Shown here in pieces: positions 20,468 to 64,000 of a stretch of 64,000 bases of DNA. The stretch is from Eutreptiella sp. 'Long Island Sound 2002' (lineage: Eukaryota; Euglenozoa; Euglenophyceae; Eutreptiales; Eutreptiaceae), in assembly GCA_964036045.1 (NCBI GenBank), contig OZ038387.1, positions 14,818,420 through 14,882,419 on the forward strand, in the 5' to 3' direction. Numbering within the stretch: position 1 is the first letter of the stretch; every line of letters begins with the position of its first letter. The position numbers and the translations under genes were made by a program. The notes under the pieces were generated by a model, which ran no database searches, had not been told where the DNA came from, and saw only the letters and a program-made list of their open reading frames with translations.

Positions 20468-20590
20468 TTCGCGATGTAACCGACGGCGGTTGGGCGGTAG
20501 CCGACGGCAGTTGGAGGGTAACCGAAGGCGGTTGGACAAATATCCAAAAGGAGTTGGAAGCTAACCAACGGTCGTTGAGCGGTTGTTTTA
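20468..20590. repeat. About 21-bp repeats with AACCG...CGGTTG dyads
   Basis: Successive units read TAACCGACGGCGGTTGG, TAGCCGACGGCAGTTGG, TAACCGAAGGCGGTTGG and TAACCAACGGTCGTTGA. Each is an imperfect inverted repeat. Related units occur at about 57500-57550, within the CLC gene. The family is dispersed and short. Confidence 0.7.
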
Positions 20591-21445
20591 GGCGCTCCCT
20601 GAGGGCGCTCCCTAGGGCACCAAACAAAAAGCCAGGGTGATGAAGGAGCGCTCCCTCTGTAGGCCAACTACCATGCCCCTACTGCACAAGCAGCACCCCT
20701 TTGCTGGACCGGGGTGAAAATAAAGCCGATCAACCAGCTGCTGCCCTCGACTATCCACCAACCTCCGACAGTAACCGTCAGTGCGTCTTTCGCAGGCGGT
20801 TCTGACGTAAATCATCAGCCATCCTAAGCTACTTGAACCAATCTGCCAACCAATACATGCGCGCGCACATGCACGTACGGGGGTCACTGAAGACAAGACC
20901 GGGCATGCTGCTCGTCTCAGGCCAGCTCCCCGCTATTTGTGCTCACCTTCTACTTTCAGACTGCAAGCCTACCTCACTTACCTTGCCAAATTCGCTCTAA
21001 TTTAGGGCATGCTGTTCATCAGAGGGCCAGCTCCCCGCTGACTGTTCTGCTTCATTCTTGAATTCACATCTGTCATTGAGGAGCGCAGTGCTGGTGGGGC
21101 AAGCCCCCAAGGCCCAGGGCTCAGTGCCTTTTGGGGCAGAGCCCTGGTGGCAGCCCGGAGGGTTGCCCCCGTAGCACTGGGGGCCTCTGCCTGCGCACAT
21201 GCGTGTGTGCGCGCGCGCATGCGCAAATTGGACTGTGAGGGGCAATAACACCCAGGTCTCTCGGTCATCTGCATGCCGTGGGGGTTGTGTGGCACGGGCA
21301 ACTGCGCAGGGGGTTGTGGCATGACTGCAGAATAGATGCGCCGGATGGTGCGGTTGTACATCCGATTTGAAGCCCTTTGTTGTGTGTTGTGGGGGCGTGC
21401 GTTGAATGTGAACGACCGATGCGTTCCCACGCAGTGCTTCCGCTA

Positions 21446-22152
21446 AACCCCCCCCCCAATAGTGTACCCCCCCCAATACTATACCCCCCCAAATACTATA
21501 CCCCCCTTGGCTTAATAAGCGTTTTGCCAAATAGTATACCCCCTTTTCATCACATACAAGCAAACGAAACACGAACAGATTCGGGACACGGTCTCAACAC
21601 CACTACACAGTAGCTCACTTGAAGAAAGCGGTGATTGTGGTTTGCCTCTTTACATTTGAAACACTGCTAGAGGCGTGGGCCACAGCAGCTGAAGGTGCTG
21701 CTCCAGCCCCATCAGCACCTGTGACACACACATCCGCAAAAGCCTCATCAGGATCAAACTTGTAGTCAGGCAAAGAGCGGAGGCTGACCACCTCACCGTG
21801 GCCCCAGGTGTAGCCCAACTGTCCAAAAGCCTGTGGACGCGCTGTAGCAGTTTTCAATATTGTGGCATCCCAAGCATCGGCCACTGCTTTGGTTACTAGC
21901 ACACGCTTTTCTGAGGCTGAAACACGTTTGGTGTTGCCCTCCTCAAGAATCTCAGCAACATCATCCAAAATGTTATACAGTGTATCTTTCCACGTGGCAA
22001 AGAATTACACATCTAGGTACTGCAAAAAAGAAGAAGGGCTGAAATACCATACCCCCCAATTAGTATACCCCCCAAATAGTATACCCCCCTGGCCCTATTG
22101 AGCGTCAGGCAAATAACGTACCCCGGGGTACAGTATTTGGGGGGGGGGGGGT
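21446..22152. mobile_element. Pogo/Tigger-like DNA transposon remnant
   Basis: The left end (from 21446) reads AACCCCCCCCCCAATAGTGT followed by ACCCC; the reverse complement of the right end (from 22152) reads ACCC...CAAATACTGTACCCC. This gives an imperfect terminal inverted repeat of about 25 bp. A TA dinucleotide lies at 21444-21445 and at 22153-22154, as expected for Tc1/mariner/pogo target duplication. Inside both ends, ATAGTATACCCCC repeats in direct orientation, with TTGGC...AGCGT between copies. The element contains the 3' part of a transposase gene only, so it is deleted internally. Confidence 0.6.
21615..21968 (-). pseudogene. Pogo/Tigger-like transposase C-terminus with PIP box
   Basis: The frame is open from about 22001 to the stop at 21615. 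It starts with FATWKDTLYNILDDV, then an ASEKRVLVTKAVADAWD segment and a FGQLGYT-like segment. The K-xxVxxAVxxAWD...f.xxGy pattern resembles the end of the DDE_1 domain of pogo/Tigger transposases. The protein ends in QTTITAFFK, a perfect PCNA-interacting (PIP) box, Q-x-x-I-x-x-F-F. Pogo transposase is known to bind PCNA through such a C-terminal motif. A TAA just upstream in frame, and no catalytic DDE residues found upstream, mark it as a remnant, or as a last exon: a GCAG acceptor lies at about 22020. Confidence 0.55.
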
Positions 22153-22371
22153 TACTTGGTCCCGGAGCCACACAATGCAGCTCCTGTTCCCCATTGGCAC
22201 AGCAGAGTTGACCCTCTTCCCCCACAGGGACACTTTGTGGCAGTCGGTCGTCGCACGCGAGTGCATATTACATGTGCCCTGAGCCTCAGAGAGCCCAGAC
22301 TGATACTCCTGCACTGCAACATTCGCATGCAGTGACCACACACCACACGGGCCCAGTTTACATAAAAACTA

Positions 22372-22852
22372 CAGGGGGGGGGGGAATTCTGTACGGGGAT
22401 TTTTCCACAGGGGAAAATTCTGCATGGGGAAAATTCCGCACCTGTCCCAAAAAATCAAGGGGAAAATTCCGCACCTCCCAAATCTTCAGTGCATTGGAAG
22501 CAAAAGGGATCCTGGGATTGCGATCCCCAAAAGATCCTGGGAGAAGGCAATGACCATGGTGCCTGAGATCACCTCTGTAGATGGCGTGGCCCGCCGTTCA
22601 CAAATTATTCGACTTCCTGCCCCCCCTTCCCTGTTGGTTGACAACAACTGCAGAAGAGCGGGAACAAAACAAATGGGAGCGTGCGGCGAAGCACAAGGCA
22701 TACGGTGGTACGGTGGCTTACATTGACAAAATTCCGCACTGGGAAAATTCCGCACCTCCCCTCGAAAAATGAGGGGGAAATTCCGCACCAACTTGAAATA
22801 CGGAATTTTCCCCGCGGAAAAATCCCCCCGCGGAATCCCCCCCCCCCCCCTG
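22372..22852. mobile_element. 481-bp TIR element (MITE) with TA target duplication
   Basis: The element begins CAGGGGGG...AATTCTGTACGGGG and the reverse complement of its end reads CAGGGGGG...ATTCCGCGGGGGG. Both then continue with GGATTTTTCC(A/G)C-GGGGAAAATTC, a terminal inverted repeat of about 48 bp. TA flanks both ends (22370-22371, 22853-22854). AAAATTCCGCAC recurs at 22430, 22463, 22728, 22744 and 22777 (first base altered in the last) in one orientation, forming subterminal repeats. The interior has no convincing transposase. The TA duplication fits the Tc1/mariner-pogo superfamily, and the element is probably non-autonomous. Confidence 0.85.
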
Positions 22853-22859
22853 TAGGCTG

Positions 22860-23980
22860 GGACCGTCTGTGAAAAGGGGGGGTATCTGTAAGCATTGAGC
22901 TTTGGATCTCCCCGCAACCACCAAGGAGGACTGAAAGAGGAAGGAGTCAAAGGAAGTAGGTGTACCAAATAGAAATCAGCCTCGGTATCAAGAGTGCCCC
23001 AACCCCTTCCCACACGCACACGCGGCATTGAATGCAAGTCTGGGGCCTTACGTGCCCTGCGCAAAGCATACGCAGTGGGCGAAAGCCTTTGGCAAACATA
23101 GGCCCATTTGCTGGGCCTGTTCGACAGCCCCCTGTTGAGTCCATTAGGCAGCGACTGTTGGGGCTGTAAGGTCACCACTCAGCACCTAACGCGCTCCGGC
23201 GGCCTCCGTATGTCCGATCGCTGCAGCTGCAGGTCTCATTGGAACGTTGGGTCATCACAGTGTAGTCCGCTTCCAACTGGGCCCTCTTAAGACTGTCTCG
23301 ATGACTTGTTCACGCGTGATAATACCTGTGGACACAGGAATGCAGCCACACAGCCTTCCTCACACACAAGGGTCAGCATATGACTGCTGCCGCCACTATG
23401 GGCTGGCCCTCAGGTCCATCAAACAGGTACTGGCCGATGCTGTGCCCCGCAGGTGCACAAAGCGTTGATGGATCATCAACTGCCGTGCAAACGCAGTTTA
23501 AATTGTGCCGGCCATAATCACCATGAAGCTCTGCTACACACGTGCACGCGCCCACGATGGGAACGGAAAACCAAGAACAAAAAAAAAACGATGGAAAATA
23601 CTACTCAGGAGCTGCAGAGCAACCCTGGAACTCTGATGCAGCACACACAAACGCAGGCATGCTCAGACACACGCACGCACCTGCGCGCGCGCACACACAC
23701 ACACCCACACACAGACACAGACGCACACAATTGGCATGACAAACATGCACTAGTCAGATCTAATCAAGTGGAACGCCCAACAAAAAGCACTTCTGACCTC
23801 ACAAGGCATTTTTCTGTAGGAGTATAAGAAGGCGCACAACAGGTAGACGACCAGCAGCCGCAGCAGCTTGATCAGGATACCCGCACACACGCATGCGTGT
23901 AGAGGACAAACAGGGCAACAGCGCCGCCGTCTGGTGTATGTGCCTCGTCAGGCCGCAACCAACACACACTCTCTCATGAA
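22860..23980. other. No gene recognised; CA-rich tract
   Basis: A CA/CG-rich microsatellite-like tract lies at about 23640-23740. Short open frames are composition-driven. Nothing coding is supported. Confidence 0.4.
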
Positions 23981-24249
23981 TGTTAAGACTTACAAAATAG
24001 AAACCACCGCAGACGATGCACAACTCCAGCAATAGATGATTCGCTGAGCGTCAACGTACCCTCGTCAGTACCAATGATCAACTGAAAGAAGGGAAGAAGG
24101 GAAGAAATCACAAAATCATGTTGACATAGGGGACTTATATGGAGGCGCAGGAGGATCTGCACGCCAAGTCGGTACCAACCAGCCCTAAGCGCACCCGTCA
24201 CTCCTGTTGATCTGCTGCCTGCAGAACACACCAAGCCATCCTACAGTTG

Positions 24250-24532
24250 GGCAGCATTGACAAGAAGCCGAATTGGACAAACAACAATCTGGGAAGGGCT
24301 ATAAACGACAGGAAAGACAAGCACATCACATCGAGGGACGCGGACTCCCTCCATCGGATCCCCATGAACAGTCGCAAGGAGCGCTGGCAGTGGCATACTC
24401 CATCCACCAATCAGCACAATCACCGTGGTGCGCACTTCTGTGGGGCAGATTCCACGATACCACGCCCCACATATGGTGCACCACACGACGGTGCTGAACC
24501 CAGCCACATAAGCAATGCACAACAGCATCACA
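24250..24532 (-). CDS. Membrane-protein-like exon, possibly MFS transporter
   Basis: After an acceptor (GATGCGGCAG, exon from 24532) the minus-strand frame encodes a hydrophobic helix (VMLLCIAYVAGFSTVVW), a short loop ICPTEVRTT, and a second helix (VIVLIGGWSMPLPALLATV). The helix-(C/E)-x-P-TEVR-x-T-helix layout resembles the loop preceding helix 11 of major-facilitator transporters, in which E-xxPTxxR is typical. The 3' end is unclear, because no strong donor precedes the stop. A following short exon with acceptor CTTTCAG at about 24080 (LIIGTDEGTLTL) may belong to the same gene. The gene would lie downstream of, and on the same strand as, the CLC gene. The family call is tentative. Confidence 0.35.
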
Positions 24533-24839
24533 CTGCCGCATCAACCAGGAAACAACATAGCAACGCCTACCCCGCAGAAGGGCCCGCTACAAACAACCGC
24601 CGCAAACCCCTTGCACACTGCTAACGTGTTAGCAATGGGAGAAGATATGATTGAGAACAGCTGCAGCTGGGCAGAACGGCACAGCTCCTATTGGGCAGTC
24701 AGTGATGCAGGCAAGCAGTATACACCCCCCCCTCCACGTCCTGCCCCCTCTGGAACACGACCCCTAATGCTTTGGCGGCTGATGCAGATTCTCTTGCAAG
24801 GGTCCCCTGCTTTCAGCATGAACTTGCACTTTACCACCA

Positions 24840-25700
24840 ATGCTCACGCCTGAGAGAAGGGTCACCTACTTGCAGCATCATGTCTGGGACCCACCCTCCT
24901 TCACACACACACACACACACCCCGGGGGCGGCGGGGGGCCTGCGCCTCCCCATGTGCGACGCTTTTTCCGCCATTTCGCGCGCGTTGACCGAGTCGAGGG
25001 CGCCGCCTCTCCCCCCCCTTCCCCCTCCGTGCCGCGAGGGAGAGGGAGGGCGCACAGGGACAGGGGAAGCGCTGGGGGGCTCCTCTGCCTCTCTGCCACC
25101 ACATCCCTCACTCCTTCCTCCGCCCCTGCAGGAGGCAACAGCGGAGAAGCCCGCGCCAGGTGCGGGCACGAGCACACTGGAGCGGGCCGGCGACACGCCA
25201 CGGGCGTCCGCCAGCAGCGGACCCCCCCCCCGCCCCTGCCTCTGCCGGCGCAGCGGGCGGGATCGAGGAGGGTGGGGCAACGACGCCCCATGCAGTCTTT
25301 GTGCGACGCGCACAGAGCCCCCGCATGCAAGTTGTGCCGGAGCACAGGGGGGTGCGGCATTGCTGCTCCCGGCACCACAAGGGACACCCTCGGCTGGCGC
25401 CTGCGGTGGGGGGTGCGCGACAGTGCACGATATTCGGGATGGGAGGCGTGTGCACGCCCGGGGGGGGGGGGGGGCGACGATGAGGAGATGGCCTCGCACA
25501 GGTCGGGCGCGGATTCGGCCTCCACAGGGCGCTCTGGGGACCCGAGCCGGGACCATGGGCAGGCGGAGGGGCAAGATACCTGACCTCGGGGCTCCAGTCC
25601 TTCCGTCGCACCACAACGCCAAAGGGTGGGCGGGGGGAGGGGGGGGACGGCTACGCCAGCCCCTAACCCATAACCCCCTTGCTTAACCCGTCGCACAGCG
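24840..25700. other. GC-rich stretch, long open frames judged non-coding
   Basis: High GC and few AT-containing stop codons leave frames of 170-300 codons open on both strands at once. Their products are Pro/Arg/Gly-rich and contain the translated CA repeat at 24903-24920. This lies where the last CLC exon(s) are expected, but I could not identify a CBS or C-terminal motif. Confidence 0.5.
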
Positions 25701-25734
25701 TCCAGGACTCTAATCGGCCTTTGCCCCCCTTCAC

Positions 25735-25819
25735 AAACACACACACACACACACACACTATCAAAGCGACACAACCTGCACAAACCCAGCACAAACGGGC
25801 ACTAGCCAGTAGACACACA

Positions 25820-25856
<37 letters not shown>

Positions 25857-25908
25857 GGAGGGAGGGAGAGAGAGAGAGAGAGAGAGGGAGAGAGAGGGAG
25901 AGAGAGGC
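25735..25908. repeat. CA and GA microsatellites
   Basis: (CA)n occurs at 25735-25760 and 25814-25836. The second passes directly into (GA)n with GGGA interruptions up to 25908. On the CLC sense strand this gives a CT-rich tract starting only five bases after the donor at 25913/25912. Confidence 0.9.
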
Positions 25909-25912
25909 ACAC

Positions 25913-59817
<33,905 letters not shown>

Positions 59818-60142
59818 CTGCATGAGAGAGAATGGATGCGTTGTTCCCTGACCACGACGCACCGCACGAGCACACTCTCATGTCAGCGCCATGGACACAA
59901 AACACATTTGGCCTGGGTGAAGTGGCTTGTTTCACGTTTTGTCTAAAAAACGTCCCATGGTGACCAAGGAAAGACAGACACAGGTTGTCATGGGGTGCAA
60001 CGGAAGAGCTGCGGCACGACGGCACTGCCATCATTGGTCCAATGGTTCGCATAGATGCGTAGTGGAGAAATAGATGTAGTGCCATGCATCACTGCAGTCC
60101 TTGGGTCAGAGGCCTGTCCCCTTGCCCTTTGCTTCCTCACCA

Positions 60143-60344
60143 TGCCATGGCTTCTGGAGCCCACCAGGCCACGATGTCAAGTGTTGATGACAACCAGCAT
60201 GATCATGACCCTCCGTACTCAACTCTGTCTCAACTTGGCAGCAAACCACTGGCTCCTCCAGTACCGAATATTACCTTACCTGTGTTTCTGGGGATAGGGG
60301 GGAAGATCGTTCGGGCTCCCCGGCGACCCAGCCGACCACATTAG
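60143..60344 (+). CDS. Small open frame, possible first exon
   Basis: CACCATGCCATGGCTTCTGG gives a good start context for a 66-codon frame beginning MASGAHQATMSSVDDNQHDH, then YSTLSQLGSKPL. The N-terminal two thirds look protein-like; the end is Arg/Pro-rich and may run into an intron. It lies close to the upstream side of the CLC gene on the opposite strand. No family is recognised. Confidence 0.25.
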
Positions 60345-60846
60345 AAAAGTTTCCCTCCGGGACACAATGACGTTTCCTGAAGCGCCAGAAGTCTGAGGCC
60401 AACTTCAGGAACACGCACTTTTCTGATGCCCCCAAGACGTGCTGAAAAAAGCCTCAGTTATTGTATGTGGCATAAAGGGCTTGGAGGCACTGCTCGGTGG
60501 GGGTCCTGCTTTGTCGTGCAGTGGTATACGCTTACAAGTTGGGGCATCAAGCCACCAAGACAAGCCACTGACTCATAGGCAAGGAAGTGGGAACAAGTCC
60601 ATGTATTTTTTTTTTGAGGGGTTTTGCAAGGCATTTAGAAACTTTAAGCATGTCGGGACCCGATTAGAGAACCCAACATGCTCGAATCAAGGTGGAGCCC
60701 AGTTGCATGGATGTGCGCGGCTCGTCTGCACGTGGTGTTCACTGTGGCGACAATACTCTGCCAACCTCCCCCTGGAGGTTAAATGAGGCATATGCGCGGA
60801 TCATGTATCTATTTGGGTACTCGGCCATATTCACGCTGCGGTCATA

Positions 60847-61476
60847 TTAGGGATTGCGGACGGTACCTGAGGATCGTTGGGGTTCTTCATTGTCTGACAT
60901 TGAACAACGCATCGGACTGCTCCAACGTGGCAGCCCGCTTGTGATTCCCTCCATCAATGGACTGCGCGCTGAGTCGATCGATCGGATAGGGCTGTCGGAC
61001 TGGGAGGCGTCGTAGCACGCGGGAGGCGTCGCGTGTCGACGCGCTGGAGAAACTGACGGGAAGGTACTGTAGCACATGGTATTCGACATATCGCCGTGGG
61101 TCTTAGGGACATCGCCTGTGACCCACGTGTCACAGAAAATCGGCTGTGCGGAATGAAGGGGGTGGGAATCCCGGGGAGCCAAGCATGCCACCAGCGCCAA
61201 AGACTGATATAGCCCCTCCCCTTTCACGCCCCAGCGATGGCACAACGGTGTGTTGACCCCCGATTGCCGTACAACTAGATGTGCACTTAGCCCTATAGTC
61301 CACTCGTGTTCGGACTTGGACAAGCGGACATGAGCCTTGCGCTTCACTACCCAACTCAAAGCGGTAGAGACTCGTGTAATATGCATGGAAATAATTTCGG
61401 TGCAAAAAAAGGCGTGGACAAGCACATATCGGTTGCATATACTTGCCCATTGCACGGACAAATGAATGCAACCCAT
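60847..61476 (-). CDS. Hypothetical ORF downstream of the RT fragment
   Basis: A frame of about 200 codons lies in the same register as the reverse-transcriptase fragment ending at 61537, separated from it by stops. It has Ser/Arg-rich C-terminal composition (SDSPIRSIDSARSPL, then MSDNEEPQRSSGT). It may be a decayed C-terminal region of the same element or an unrelated chance frame. No endonuclease motif (GIY-YIG or REase) was seen. Confidence 0.25.
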   Translation of the reverse strand: MGCIHLSVQWASICNRYVLVHAFFCTEIISMHITRVSTALSWVVKRKAHVRLSKSEHEWTIGLSAHLVVRQSGVNTPLCHRWGVKGEGLYQSLALVACLAPRDSHPLHSAQPIFCDTWVTGDVPKTHGDMSNTMCYSTFPSVSPARRHATPPACYDASQSDSPIRSIDSARSPLMEGITSGLPRWSSPMRCSMSDNEEPQRSSGTVRNP

Positions 61477-61536
61477 CTCCGTTCAACTAAGTCAAGGCGC
61501 GAGTGACCGCAATAAGACCAGATGGGGGTATTCCTG

Positions 61537-62265
61537 CTACACACTGACCACGTCGTCAGGTGGACTTTGAGACAGTGAACGAACCAGGTCGCTCAGGTTT
61601 GACAACAAAGCATGTTTGTTGAGGCGGAAATGTTGTGATTGTTTCACCGCGTTAGGCACTGCTGACATTAGCATTCGTGGTGTGTTTGGTGCCCACGGGT
61701 CCAGCCAGCTGGACAGTGGGGGTGGGCTCTTGCAGCCCGCGTTATGTATGGACGATTTCCAGGCAATTGGTGCCCAGTCATGGTCTTCCGTTGTGAGCCT
61801 GCTGGTGAGGAAATGTACAGTAAGTCCAGCTTGTTCAAACTGCACACCCAGACCATATATAGCAGACAAATGGCTTATGAGTTTCTCAGTGACCATATCC
61901 TGGAACTTCAGTGGGTCAGCTTGTACTTCACCCAGGCATTCTGGTGCAAACTGTGACATAGATACACCACGTTTTTTCAAATGTACTAACCTCCGGAAGG
62001 CACGTGTTTTGGAGAAAACACGGATGATCCACTCGGGAGTGATCAGGAACAAGAAATTGTCGCGGTACCGTAACGACGGTAGCGCCTTGCAATAAGGGGA
62101 AGGACGGCGGGCTTCTCGCCACATACAATATATTGACGCCAGCTGTGCGCTCAAACTGCCGCCCTGAGGCACCCCAGTGAGCTGATGGAACACACTGCTC
62201 GCGCCTATAAACATGCAGTCCACCAGCAGGCTGAAAGATACATGCAACGCTATAGGGCATTTCAT
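61537..62265 (-). pseudogene. Reverse transcriptase fragment 1, YRDN box
   Basis: The frame of about 242 codons starts after a TGA at about 62310. It contains LTGVPQGGSLSAQLASI (motif B), then LRYRDNFLFL (motif C, second Asp replaced by Asn), and about 75 residues later a segment corresponding to the thumb. Near the C-terminus, NTPRMLMSAVPNAVKQS matches fragment 2 (NAPSMLRSFVPNALKKC). Motif A is missing, as the frame is truncated at its start. The order resembles Penelope-like and related reverse transcriptases. Whether it is catalytically dead or uses a natural DN variant is open. Confidence 0.7.
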
Positions 62266-62309
62266 GTTCCCAACACATATGGTTCTAATTGTGGAGCAAA
62301 TGTATCAAA

Positions 62310-63325
62310 TATGTTTGACGCTAACCATCTCAATAGACTACCTGTGTTTGCGACATGCCATGTTCCACGCACATCGTTCGATTACATGTCGTTGGCATTG
62401 AATGACATGTTGTTATGCATACATCGCCAATTTTATGTATATGGGCGTTTTGCTTGGGGGGGGGGGGTTCTGCACAAGGTCGATGTTTTTTTTCGGTTTT
62501 TGGCCGTTTTCCCAAAAACATTGTCCAGGATGGGGGGGGACATACAAATAGATATGGCCGTTCCGGAAAGGTATGGGTCACGTGGGGCACCCAATGCCAC
62601 AATATTGTGGACCCTAGCAATTTCCGAACGAATGCAAGATCGAGTGCAACCGGCAATGGAGTGCAACATGCATGCAGAAGGCAACAATTATATGTATTGT
62701 TCTTTATTTCTGCAACCCTTGCGTCGTCTGGTGCTTGGTCACTTCCTCAAGTACGGCGGGCACGCGGTAGCAAGAAAAAGCGACACAAGAATTCTTTCTG
62801 CAAGGGGCAGTGCCAGCATGGTGTAGAGACTGTCCACTCACACACCTGTCAAACTTCCCGAGCTCAGGCTACGTTAATTTCATTCGGCGGATTGCTTACA
62901 CCATTAACCGTTGGGCAAAGGGTATGCGCTGAAACCGAGTGGAATTACAGGTGGCATGAGGCGGCAAGGGAGAGGGGAGTGCAAGGTTGGCCGTGTTACA
63001 CGTGAGCCAGCGTAAATGAAGAACTGTTAGATCTAGTGTCCTGTAGGCTGCATGGTGGAACAAACAGCCCTACGACAAATTAAATGTTGTCACATCAGGG
63101 ACCCACACACTCGCACAGGGAGGCACGGGGGGCTAAATTTGTGGGGCAGTGGCACCGAGTCCGATAATGAGACCTGTTCGACATTCGGGTTCCAGGTCCA
63201 CCTTAGCTGCAGAAGCCAACAGGAGCGGGCGCCACCACACGTGGGGATATTGTTTGTGGGGATATTGTTTTTTGTGGAGTACAGACACGAGTTGGCTGAC
63301 ATTTTTGGATGTTTGAAAACGAATA
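62310..63325. other. Spacer between the two RT fragments
   Basis: It contains a G run at about 62457-62469 and a T run at about 62486-62493. Plus-strand frames of about 200 codons (62185-62826, 62415-63005) overlap in different registers, without recognisable domains. GTGGGGATATTGTTT is duplicated at 63241-63272. No gene is called. Confidence 0.4.
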
Positions 63326-64000
63326 CTAGTGACATTTTTTCAGAGCATTTGGGACGAAACTACGTAGCATGGAAGGAGCATTGGGGCTGAAATAGTCCAG
63401 CATGCGCACAAGGGACGTGGGAGTAGAGTCACCCGGTATACTCTGAAAAAACCGGGGCCTTAATGGCCAGCGATGGATAGCCGTCGGTGAACTGGAGTTG
63501 TGCTTCCAAGAAAGGGATAGATTTTCCACAGGCTTCCCGTGTCAACGTCATTTTTATGTGTGGGGAAATGGTGTCAATTACAAACTGCATGCACTGTTGT
63601 GGGGACCTAGTAAGCATCGCAGCGGACGTTATGTACAACAGATAATTGTCTCGGTAACGCAAAATGGGAGGAAGGGTGTTCCAGGGCACGGTTTTTTCTA
63701 GGTGACACAGAGACAGGGATGCGTACTGTGCAGAACAGGACCCACCGATCGGACATCCAAGGCATTGTTCCCATATGCTGGAAAAATGGGTCATCCCTGT
63801 GTTAAAGGTCAAATCCCACTGCACGAAGTTGAACACATCTTGAATACCGAGAAAAATGTATGCGTTGTTTTTACTCCTGCGCGCCAAATGGTCCAGCTGG
63901 CGCAATCCTGCTCGGTGGATCGCAAAACAAAGTGCGCCATTGGTCATACCCTTGGATTTGCAAAGCTGGCCCCAAAGGAATTCTATAGAACGAGGGATGG
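63326..64000 (-). pseudogene. Reverse transcriptase fragment 2, YRDN box, runs off the edge
   Basis: The frame is open from the window end (64000) to a TGA at 63429. It contains FLGIQDVFNFV (possible motif A region), LGCPIGGSCSAQYASLSL (motif B), LRYRDNYLLYI (motif C with Asn) and SIPFLEAQLQF (the PFLD-like motif that follows in Penelope-type enzymes). After a run of six T at about 63453-63448 the homologous C-terminus (RMLDYFSPNAPSMLRSFVPN) continues in another register to 63326. One base is lost or gained there. It is a homologue, not an identical copy, of fragment 1, in the same orientation. Confidence 0.75.

Noticed and set aside
22486-23178. 230-codon minus-strand ORF
   Set aside because: It runs through the inverted-repeat tip of the MITE at 22372-22852 and its G-run. 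The translation is Gly-rich at that point and shows no domain.
24772-25792. Frames of 247-304 codons on both strands
   Set aside because: Very high GC, open on both strands at the same time, Pro/Arg/Gly-rich, and containing translated CA repeats. No domain was recognised.

Overview
The window is nuclear DNA of a eukaryote with large, intron-rich, repeat-laden genes. Canonical GT-AG introns break up every recognisable gene, coding density is very low, and poly-G/C runs, CA microsatellites, minisatellites and decayed transposons fill the rest. I cannot name the species. A unicellular alga or other protist is the best guess, because the transposon remnants and the CLC protein do not look animal or land-plant, but this is inference.

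Layout. 1-7.5 kb: non-coding sequence with two large direct duplications (1-300 with 7090-7510, and 2913-3730 with 4499-5316), a CTGTG pentanucleotide tract (about 2040-2275), and one isolated protein-kinase exon of MEKK type (5494-5650). 7.5-11.9 kb: a block of different character with minus-strand ORFs. It includes a roughly 640-codon reading frame broken by three stops and a frameshift, and seven copies of the palindrome GCGAGGCCTCGC. It looks like a decayed, unidentified mobile element or integrated viral-like segment. 11.9-14.8 kb: successive local tandem duplications, including three hairpin-forming 93-bp units. 15-25 kb: sparse, with a hypothetical ORF, a reverse-transcriptase-like relic (about 19.5-19.9 kb), a small pogo/Tigger-like transposase remnant with a C-terminal PCNA-binding motif (21615-21968), a 481-bp terminal-inverted-repeat element with TA target duplication (22372-22852), and a membrane-protein-like exon (about 24.3-24.5 kb).

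25.9-59.8 kb: one minus-strand gene for a CLC-family chloride transport protein. I can place 15 exons whose splice phases agree wherever two placed exons are consecutive. They cover the membrane domain and much of the CBS region; the first exon(s), an exon between 29.2 and 26.0 kb, and the C-terminal exon(s) are not placed. The Ser of GSGIPE and the gating Glu are present, but the proton-glutamate position carries Ala, so the protein reads as a chloride channel, not a proton exchanger. One intron of 14,845 bp is about 97% a single minisatellite with a 13-bp unit (GAGGGAGTACTAT), roughly a thousand copies with 1.9-kb higher-order duplication.

60-64 kb: two related minus-strand reverse-transcriptase fragments with the unusual catalytic box YRDN in place of YxDD. 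The second runs off the window edge.

Most remarkable: the intron-filling megasatellite inside the CLC gene, the palindrome-marked broken element at 7.5-11.9 kb, and the repeated Asp-to-Asn change in the reverse transcriptases.
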